From the NCBI GenBank assembly GCA_001414485.1, contig LLEY01000200.1, positions 37,724-101,723 on the forward strand: a DNA stretch of 64,000 nt, in the 5' to 3' direction. Below the pieces are notes generated by a model. The model ran no database searches and was not told the origin of the DNA. It worked only from the letters and a program-made list of their open reading frames with translations. Shown here piece after piece: positions 55,170-64,000 of the stretch. Both the position numbers and the translations under genes were made by a program. The stretch is from Calycina herbarum. Taxonomy: Eukaryota > Ascomycota > Leotiomycetes > Helotiales > Pezizellaceae. Each line of letters begins with the position of its first letter. Position 1 is the stretch's first letter.

Positions 55170-58100
55170 ATGGCTCCATCTGCAATACCTGTGAATGGTG
55201 ATGGCAGCGAGCCTCACCAAACACAATCCGAATTCGAGACTAACGGTGGCAATAGCAATGGTGTACCAATTTCCAATGGTCAAACAATTGGAAGTGGCGC
55301 ACCAAACACGAGCGAGGGCAACACGGATACACCAGCTGCGATGGAGATAGCTATTGTTGGAATGGGTACGTCAACCTGACCTTCTCGGAACCTGAATTTG
55401 AGGCTGATTTGGTTCTAGGTGTTCGTTTGCCAGGCAGTGTTACCAGTCCTGATGAGTTCTGGGAGCTGTGTAGTAGAGCACGAAGTGGATGGTCGCCGAT
55501 TCCCAAGGAACGTTTTAACCACGAGACCTTCCATCACCCGAATCCCGACAAAATTGGGTGCTACAATCCTAGAGGTGGTCACTTTTTATCAGAGGATGTA
55601 GGATTATTCGATGCCCCATTTTTCAACCTCACCGAAAAGGAAGCCATTTCTCTCGATCCTCAACAACGACTTTTACTGGAATGTACATATGAAGCTTTAG
55701 AAAACGGAGGAATTACCAAGAAGAACATCGAGGGGGAAAGCGTGGGTGTATATGTTGGTGGAAGTAAGAATGCCGCTTTTTTGTCTCCCCCAAAAGTCTC
55801 TTGCTCCGGCTACGGGGAGGACCGTTTATCCAATATTGTTTTTCGGGTCACTTTTTCCGAGCAATTTGATGCTAATTTCCAATAGGTTTCGCTGATTACG
55901 AATTACGAAATTGCAGAGACACAGACACAGCTCCGATGTACCAAGCAACGGGATGTGCCGCTTCTCTTCTTGCAAACCGTCTCAGTTACTATTTTGGCTT
56001 GACCGGGCCTTCTTTTACTTGCGACACGTAAGTTTTTAAAACACTACTGATTCCGAGTAACTAAACTGACCCGACCATCATACAGAGCCTGCAGTAGTTC
56101 GCTCACTGCTCTCCATTTGGCCTGTCAGTCGCTTCAAAGTGGCGAGTCTAGCCAGGCGATTGTTGCAAGTTGTCATTTGAACATTTTGCCTGACTACTTT
56201 GTGATTATGAGTATGCAAAGGTATGTCTAGTCAAATCTCCCCAATCTGCAAACTCTAGGTCGTCAATATCTCACATGACTTGCATACTTCCACGTGATTA
56301 TATATTTCTAACACTTATCTAGTCTGTTCTCCGATGAAGGGAAATCTTACGCATTCGATTCTAGAGGCAGTGGCTTCGGAAGAGGTGAAGGAGTTGGCTG
56401 CGTCATCTGTAAGTACCCACGTGACCAATTCGTTTTCCCGGAGGTCGCACGTTCATAACATATGCTAACTGCGATTTGTCAATAGTGAAACCATTAGCAG
56501 ACGCAATCAAAGCCGGCGACTCGATTCGTGCTGTTATTCGAGGAACTGGTATTAATCAAGATGGAAAAACCAAGGGTATCACGATGCCTAACGGGGATGC
56601 GCAAACTGCTTTGATGAAATCTGTCTACGAAAAAGCTGGGCTGGACCCTTCGGAGACTGGATATATCGAGGCTCACGGTACCGGTACAAAAGTTGGTGAT
56701 CCAATAGAAGCTACGGCGCTTCATAGTGTGTTTGGCGAAGGCCGAACAAAGAAACAACCTCTATTTATTGGAAGTGTAAAGAGGTAAGTGCTCAGCCCTC
56801 CAATACATATCCGAAATTGGCTAACACTCCATTCCAGCAACATAGGTCATCTTGAAGGTGCCTCCGGAGTTGTCTCAGTTATCAAAACAGCATTGATGCT
56901 GGAGAAAGGATTTGTACTTCCTAATGCGGGCTTTGAGAAAGGAAATCCAAAGATTCCATTCGATGACTGGGGAATGAAAGTTCCAACCTCGCAAAGACCT
57001 TGGCCAAGAGGAAAGAAATATGCATCGTAAGTCTCCCTCAAAACTTATTTCGCTAAGTTGGATTTACTAACATCTTCAAAGAGTCAACAACTTTGGATTT
57101 GGTGGTGGTAATGCCCATGCCATTCTTGGACGACCTCCTACTGCCCCTAAGGGGGTAACAGCTGGAACTAATCACACGTCAGCAACGGGAACAAAATCTG
57201 TTGCCAAACGCATTTTTGTTCTATCGGCAAATGACAAGACAGCTCTTGAAAACCAGATGAATGCACTCACAGTTTACTTGGAGCAGCGTCCTGAGGTATT
57301 CCAGAATTCGCTTCTACCAAATCTAGCATACACGCTCGGACAACGTCGAACCCCTCTAGCTTACAAGCTGGCGATCCCAGCTAGATCTTCGGCTGAACTC
57401 ATTCCTACTCTTGCATCCTCAAGCGCTACGCAGTTCAGATCCACCACAGAACCAAGAATTGGATTTGTCTTTACTGGCCAGGGTGCACAATGGCACGCAA
57501 TGGGAAAAGAATTGCTTGACGCATACCCAGTCTTTGCCTCTACCATGGATAGAATCGATAAATGCCTGGCCAGTCTGGGCGCTGAATTCTCTCTACTTGG
57601 TAAGTCTTTGCCCCCTAAAAAGTTAAGTTGCATACTAACGGTTTACAGAGGAACTCTCAAAGGATGCGCAGTCATCGCGTGTATCTGATGCACAAATCAG
57701 CCAACCTGCCTGTACGGCTATACAACTTGCAATGACCGATCTATTCAAATCTTGGGGTATCAACCCCTCCGGAGTCGCGGGGCACTCAAGTGGAGAAATT
57801 GGGGCCGCGTATGCTACCGGGGCTCTTGATCTTGAATCGTGTGTTGCAATCGCCTACTTCAGAGGACAAATGATTGTCAGCTTGAAGAAACAATTCCCCG
57901 AGCAAAAAGGTGCCATGATGGCCGTTGGTGGTTCAGCTGAAGACATCCGACCACTGCTCAAGTCACTGAAAGCGGGCCGTGTCACAATTGCTTGTATCAA
58001 CAGTCCTTCCAGCATCACTGCGTCAGGTGACGACAACGCCATCTCTGAATTACAGGATTTGATTGAGGAGAAGCAAATGTTCAACCGAAAGTTACGTGTG

Positions 58101-61100
58101 GATACCGCATACCACTCACACCACATGGAACTTGTGGCCGATGAATACATGAGTACAATCAAGGATGTAACTCCTAAGAAAGCCTCTGGGGTGACTTTCC
58201 ACTCCTCCTTGTTAGGACACAAGGTTGAAACAACCGAACTTGGTTCTGACTACTGGGTCAAGAACTTGACCTCCACTGTTCGCTTCTCAGAGGCTGTTAC
58301 TAGTATGTGCCAGCCAACTGACGAGACCTCATCCGTGGGTGTCGATTTCATAGTTGAAATTGGACCTCACGCAGCTTTGGAGGGTCCTGTCAAGCAAATC
58401 CTCAAAGTTATTGGCGGAAATGCCGTCAAGATTCCATATGGATCAGCACTTCTCCGAAACAAGGATGCTGTCGATACCACGTTGGCTCTAGCTGCTACCC
58501 TCTTCACAAAAGGAGCTCCAATTGATTTCTCGGCTGTCAATTTTCCCATTCCCGGTACAAAGAGTCCAATTGTCTTGACGAATCTACCAAAATACCAATG
58601 GAACCATTCCAAAAAATACTGGCACGAGTCTCGAATTGCCGAGAATCACGTCTCGAGAAGATTCGCTAGAAATGATTTGGTTGGAAGTCTTGCGAATTAT
58701 TCCAACGATCTAGAACCTACTTGGCGCAATATCCTTAGAGCTGATGATATGCCATGGATGCGACACCACAAAATGCAGAACATGACCGTTTACCCAATGG
58801 CAGGTTACATTGCAATGGCCATGGAGGCAGCACAGCAGCGAGCAATCATGCGAAATGTCTCATTTGACAAATTCGAGCTCCGAGAATTTACCGTCAGTCG
58901 TCCATTGGTCATTCATGAGGGATCTGACGTCGAAGTCAACATCACGCTCAGAGCTCATGCTGAAGGTACCCGCTCGTCCTCGGATACCTGGGATGAATTC
59001 AGAATCTTCAGTTGGGACAAAGACCGATCATGGATTGAACACTGCCGTGGTTTGATCTCTGTCCAAAAAGGTCTCGAGGGCAATGTTGTCAATGGTGTTC
59101 AGCAGACACTCGATGCCAAGAACGACTTAATTGCAAGAATCTCCCAAATATCACAAGGTTCCACTACCGATGTCAAAGCTAGCGATATGTACGATACATT
59201 GACAGCCGGCGGAGCTGGATATGGAGAGACCTTCAAAGGAATGGAAAACTGCAAAGCCAGCGACAATTATGCTGTAGCTGAGCTTGTTGTTCCAAACACT
59301 GCAGCTGTCATGCCTCACGGACATGAGCCCGATATGATCATCCACCCAGCATTTTTAGATCAATTCATTCAGATCGTCTGGCCAATATTTGGCGCTGGTC
59401 GAGATGGACTTGGTGTTCTTTATATGCCTTCTTTTGTTCAGAGCATCTCCATTTCAACGGGTATCACCCGAAAGAGTGGTGATCGTCTTATGGTCTACGG
59501 AAGTGGAAAGCCAACACTAGAGCACCCAGTTCCTACCAAATTGGATCTCTTTGCGACTGCTATTGACGGAAGCGAAGCATTAATCAGTATGGAGAGTCTT
59601 GTCATGACTCCTGTCTTTGATGGATCAAATGATACAGGCTCAATAGCCAACCGCGAACTCTGTTACAAGATGGAGTGGGAGGCTGTTCCTTCGAAAGAAG
59701 TGGCCGAAGAGACTGCTGTTAAGAGGCCAGCAGCAATTATCGATACTCCAGTCGTCATCATCGCTGACGAGTCAACACAACAAGAATTATTGACCGAAGT
59801 CAAAAGTCTTCTCGAGAAGGTGACAAAAATGGCCCCTGAAGTGGGACCGCTCAGTACTGTCTCAACAGAAGGCAAAATTGTCATCGTTCTTTCCGAACTT
59901 GAAAAGTCAATCATTTCCAGTTTGGACTCCGAGACTTTCCAGAGCATACAAAAGATGACTGCTTCGGCGTCTGGTATTCTTTGGGCAGTCAAAGGTGCTT
60001 ATACTTCTTCCGAAAACCCCGATGCCGAGATGGTCATTGGGATGGCAAGATCTATTCGCTCAGAAACTTTACTCAAGTTTGTCACTCTCGATTTGGGTGT
60101 CACACCTCAACTCTCCGCTTCTGGGACGGCGGAAAAGATAGTAGATGTGTTCAAGAATGTCTTTTCACCTGATGCGCCATCAGTTGGAATTGATATGGAA
60201 TACCAAGAGCGTAAAGGAGAACTTCTCGTTCCGCGTATCGTTGATGATGCGGACATGAACAAATTCGTTCAACAGGAGACAAAAACTGGAACATCAGCTC
60301 CAGACCTTCAGCCGTTCTCTCAACCTGGTAGACCACTCAAGATTGCCATCGAGACACCAGGTGCTCTTGATACCCTTTATTTTGTGGATGATCTTGCTGT
60401 TGGAAGCCCCCTTCTAGATTACGAAGTTGAAATTGAAGTCAAAGCAACCAGTATGAATTTCAAAGATATCATGATCTCCATGGGCCAGTTAAACAGCAAC
60501 TATCTTGGTGTTGAGTGTGCTGGTGTGATCAGTGCTATTGGTAGCAAGGTTACAGACCTCGCCATTGGTGACCGGGTTTGTGCTATGAGCGAGGGAGCAT
60601 ACGCTACCTATACCAGGTGTCTTGGAACCAGCGTCCAAAAGATTTCCGACTCGATGTCCTTTGAAGATGCTTCAACAATCCCTGTCATTTTCTGCACAGC
60701 TTTCTACTCACTTTTCGACCTCGGTCGTCTGGTCAAGGATGAGACTGTACTCATCCACGCAGCAGCAGGTGGCGTGGGTCAAGCCGCCATCATGCTCTGC
60801 AAGATGATTGGTGCGGAGGTCTTTGCTACTGTTGGAAGCATCGCTAAGAAAGACTTTTTGATGACTGAGTACGGTATTCCAGAAGATCATATCTTTTACT
60901 CTCGAAACACTTCGTTTGCGAAGTCCATCAAGCGATCTACCAATGGCCAAGGTGTAGATTTGGTTCTGAACTCGCTTGCGGGTGATCAACTCAGAGAAAC
61001 ATGGGACTCATTGGCACACTTCGGAAGGTTCATCGAGATTGGTAAACGCGATATCGTCGGCAACTCGAGACTTGAGATGGCCAGATTTGAGCACAATGCA

Positions 61101-63118
61101 TTGTTCGCCTCGGTGGATCTCACTGTTGTTGCTGCTGAGCGACCAAAGATCATGAAGAGACTTCTTAAGGACGTATTTGCCTTACTTGAACAGGGAACTA
61201 TCAAGCCTATCTCGCCGATTACCGTCTTCCCAATATCTGAAGTAGAATCCGCATTCCGAACACTGCAGGGTGGTAAGATTATGGGAAAGATTGTTATTGT
61301 TCCACAAAGCGATTGCCAAGTCAAGGTAAGTAACCTATTCTGATCATTTTGTGTAGTGCTAACTTTTCAAAGGCTATTCCTTCAAAAACAGGTAACATCA
61401 TGAAATCCGACGCTTCGTATGTGATTATTGGTGGAACAGGTGGTCTTGGTCGCAGCATGAGCAGATGGATGATGAGCAAAGGTGCTCGTAGCATCGTGCT
61501 CCTCTCGCGTAGCGGCTCTGCTACTGGGAAAGTCGCAGAACTCATCACAGAAGCAACAGAGCTTGGAGCAACGATCAGAGTTCTCCCATGCGATGTCACT
61601 TCCAAAGAAGCTGTCGATAAACTCATCAGCACTGATCTCGTCGGCCTTCCACCCATCCGCGGTGTCATCCACGCTGCAATGGTTCTTCACGATGTCTTGT
61701 TTGAGAAAATGACATTCTCTCAATGGGATAGCGTTGTGAAGGCAAAGGTGGCGGGTGCTTGGAATTTCCACAACGCCCTTCTTGCAACATCCACTGAACT
61801 CGACTTCTTCATTGCACTTTCATCCGCGGCTGGTGCCGTAGGCAATAGAGGACAAGCAGCCTACGCTGCAGCCAACACGTTCTTAAACGCCTTCTGTCAA
61901 CACCGTAATCACCTCGGCTTGCCAGCATCCTCTATTGATCTCACGGCCGTCAGTGATGTTGGATATCTCGCCGAGAACTCATCGAGAGCCGCGGAAGTCG
62001 CGGAGAACTTGGGTAGCGAGACAATTGCCGAAGTGGAAGTTCTTGCTTTGATTGCAGCTGCCATTACCGGACGCATGCAAACAACTTGCAACAACCATAC
62101 CATTACCGGTCTCAAGATCTCACCTCAGACCCAGGACCTCTTCTGGGTGGATGACGCTAGATTCGCACACCTCAAGTCCGCTGCTGCTGCGCTATCTGCT
62201 TCTTCCTCCGACACTTCATCTGCCAACATCTCACTCTCCTCCGCACTCAAACAAGCCAAGAGCCACGAAAAAGCTTTGGACTTGGTGGTTGAAGGATTGA
62301 TCACTAAAGTCAGCGCTGTCCTCATGGTTCCAAGAGAGGAAATGGACGCTGCTAGACCAATCGTGGTTTACGGTTTAGACTCTCTCGTCGCGATCGAGAT
62401 CCGAAACTGGATTACGCGAGAGCTAGAAGCCAGTTTACAGGTTCTTGAGTTGTTGACTAGTAGCAGTATTCGAGCTTTGGGAGAGACTATCTTGAGTAAG
62501 AGCAAGCTGGTTGATGTTTCCAAATTCGGTGCTGAGGGCGAGAAAGAGGAAGCTGTTGTTGAGAAGATCGTCACGGAGAAGAAGCCAGAAGTCAAGAATA
62601 TTGACGTTGAAGTCAAGAAAATCGAGGTGGAGGTTAAGAAGGTGGAAGTCGAGGAAAAGAAGATTGAAATCGAGGAGAAGAAATTGGAATTGGAAGAGAA
62701 GAAAATCGAATTGGAGGAGAAGAAGATTGAGCTCGAGGAATCGAAGGTCGAAGCTGTAGAGGTTACAGCTGCAAAAGAAATCGTGGAAGAAAAGCCAGTC
62801 TCAATTGCTGAGCCCGCCCCAGTCGAAGTCGTCGAACAGCCCAAAGAAGAGACTGTCCTCGAAGCCCCGGCCTCGCCTCCTCAAGAATCTCTTCAATCTA
62901 TCGAGTCCATCATCGAGCCAACTCCAGATGCAAAGATTATCCCGGACGCATCCCCAATCGCTCGCTTCAAGGGCAGCGATGTCAAAATTGCCACCGTTTC
63001 CATCACTTCGTCGCCAAGTGCCTCCGATACCGGAAATTCCGGTGGTTCAAGTCCTATTGAGGGATCACCTGCTTCTTCATCGGTAGATGGGAATGCACCT
63101 GTTGGTGTTGTTGTTTAG
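55170..63118 (+). CDS. Highly reducing type I polyketide synthase (KS-AT-DH-ER-KR-ACP) with a heptad-repeat tail
   Basis: Ten exons: 55170..55365, 55419..55763, 55886..56027, 56086..56220, 56323..56408, 56486..56783, 56838..57026, 57082..57599, 57649..61325 and 61373..63118. All phases agree; 2443 residues. KS (about 58-490) has Cys230 in ACSSSL, His365 in EAHGTGT and His405 in NIGHLEG. AT (about 590-900) has GHSSGE. DH (about 940-1230) has [12 protein letters not shown] and HPAFLDQ. A region of about 230 residues before the ER fits a structural KR without methyltransferase. ER (about 1525-1850) has [13 protein letters not shown] (about 1870-2105) GGTGGLG and AAYAAAN, ACP GLDSL (Ser near 2197). 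There is no thioesterase; instead an unusual charged tail of about 220 residues follows. It should build a reduced, unmethylated polyketide in the cytosol. The product cannot be predicted. Confidence 0.92.
62601..62760 (+). repeat. 21-bp coding repeat (heptads) in the polyketide synthase tail
   Basis: About seven units of 21 bp encode heptads such as [35 protein letters not shown] and LEESKVE. The hydrophobic residue recurs every seven positions with Lys and Glu between, a coiled coil or single-alpha-helix pattern. Confidence 0.85.
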
Positions 63119-63564
63119 ATGATGAGAATGTATATATCGCTATCTTATTTCCTTTCTTGGGTTTTAATTCTATTTGGAGGGGGTCTTTTTATGTTGTTTG
63201 GATATACACCTTTTGTTTGATTGTTTGGGTTTCGCTTGGGTTTTCGTTTCTTTTCTAATTTAGTCTGGGATCTGAGTAAATATACATATATATTGTTTGT
63301 TACTCCTGTCCTATGTTGGAGATATGTCCTGATCTCGCCTTCTTTGGTTTTTTACTTCACTCCCCAAGCCGGATCAATTATTCGCAGCTGCGTATGTCGA
63401 CGTCAATTTATGCAACTGTATGATTACTTAGCAGCATGCATAACCCGCACTAGCCACGTAGGGTTCACTTCTTGTTGCCTACCTCATTTTTTTCTTCTTC
63501 TTTCTCGACTGTCCTCCTAGCTGTGTGCTTTTTCGTCAACCTTCTTTGGGCAGCGTGAGAACAA
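63119..63564. other. 3' flank of the polyketide synthase gene
   Basis: T-rich DNA without a gene; the 99-codon frame at 63221-63520 has no features. Confidence 0.4.
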
Positions 63565-63696
63565 ATTAATCAATTAATCAATTATTAATCTGATTAATGT
63601 GATTAGATTAGATTAGATTATGATTAATATGTTCCTTGATTAGATTAGATTAATAGGTTTTGATTAATTATAATTAATTAGATTAATATGATTAAT
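63565..63696. repeat. GATTA/TAATC-rich simple repeat
   Basis: The words ATTAATCA, GATTAGATTA and TTAATTAGATTAA recur throughout about 130 bp with both orientations mixed, directly against the end of the following transposon. Confidence 0.75.
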
Positions 63697-64000
63697 TAAC
63701 GTGCATGTATAGCGAACCGGCCAAACAAGCGAACCGGCCAACTGAAAACACACCTAAAATCGCGATTTTGACATTTTAATATCTTTACGAATTGTTGATT
63801 AAAAATTTCAAAATTAAAACTTTGATTTCATTACTATATAAATATAAAAGTTATAAAATGTAAGACTGAGGCTAATTTATATTAAAAAGTTATTAAAAGA
63901 AGAAGAAAAAAGACAAGATTACAGGGGTGTTTTTAAGCGAATCGCTAAGTAAAATCATATAGCGTCTGAAACTTAGAATTCTAAATATATATATAGTAAT
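63697..64000. mobile_element. Terminus of a Fot1-like element running off the window
   Basis: After TA at 63697-63698 the sequence ACGTGCATGTATAGCGAACCGGCCA begins, with a direct AGCGAACCGGCCA subrepeat. This is the same design as the Fot1/pogo ends at 41319 (ACGTG..., then a doubled AAGCGAGTCGCC). The interior is AT-rich. The other end is outside the window. Confidence 0.5.

Noticed and set aside
59640..60330. Methyltransferase domain in the polyketide synthase
   Set aside because: The segment between DH and ER is only about 230 residues and I see no SAM-binding motif; it fits the structural KR part.
57732..61343. Polyketide synthase central frame as a separate gene, and its C-terminal part from 61349 as another
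   Set aside because: GT-AG introns with correct phase join all parts; KS, AT and ACP are on different exons of one gene.

Overview
The window is nuclear DNA of a filamentous ascomycete (Pezizomycotina; a Leotiomycetes-like fungus is my best guess, from gene types only). Support: many short GT-AG introns (45-134 nt, with CTAAC/CTGAT-type branch sites), fungal-only families (ADP1-like ABCG transporter, GH76 Dfg5/Dcw1-like protein, highly reducing polyketide synthase) and heavy repeat-induced point mutation (RIP) in the transposons, where CAG/CAA codons have become TAG/TAA.

Layout. 1-6176: RIP-degraded Ty3/gypsy retrotransposons. One minus-strand copy enters from the left and is represented by its LTR and gag start. 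A plus-strand copy lacks its 5' end and carries a nested solo LTR with a perfect target duplication. 6.4-9.4 kb: a hypothetical nuclear-type gene and a decayed gene. 10.1-15.0 kb: a tandem array of three SprT-like zinc metalloprotease genes on the minus strand. Two are intact and one is dead, and all have one intron inside the HExxH motif. 15.4-19.8 kb: small membrane or acidic proteins and tandem repeats. 20-37.7 kb: ordinary conserved genes, in order a PLP aminotransferase, an ADP1-like ABC transporter, a cytochrome-b5-like protein, the NBS1/nibrin homologue of the MRN complex, a divergent actin-like gene and a GPI-anchored GH76 protein. 38.5-39.3 kb: a 19-bp minisatellite. 39.6-43.6 kb: a decayed gene hit three bases-scale lesions deep, including a hAT-like non-autonomous element (8-bp duplication) that itself holds a Fot1/pogo element. 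44.7-48.1 kb: three diverged helical paralogues of unknown function. 49.8-50.3 kb: a MITE with TA duplication. 50.8-63.1 kb: an FSH-type serine hydrolase and a ten-exon highly reducing polyketide synthase (KS-AT-DH-ER-KR-ACP, no methyltransferase) with an unusual heptad-repeat tail. The window ends in a GATTA-rich repeat and the terminus of another Fot1-like element.

How genes may work together. The polyketide synthase has no release domain, and FSH hydrolases related to LovG are known to release products of such synthases, so these two genes probably form the edge of a biosynthetic cluster running off the right side. The SprT-like array and the helical paralogue trio are local gene-birth-and-death clusters beside transposons. 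The conserved block at 20-37.7 kb looks like stable housekeeping DNA between two fast-evolving, repeat-rich flanks. All gene models with introns were joined by eye from splice consensus and reading-frame phase; no transcript or database evidence was available.
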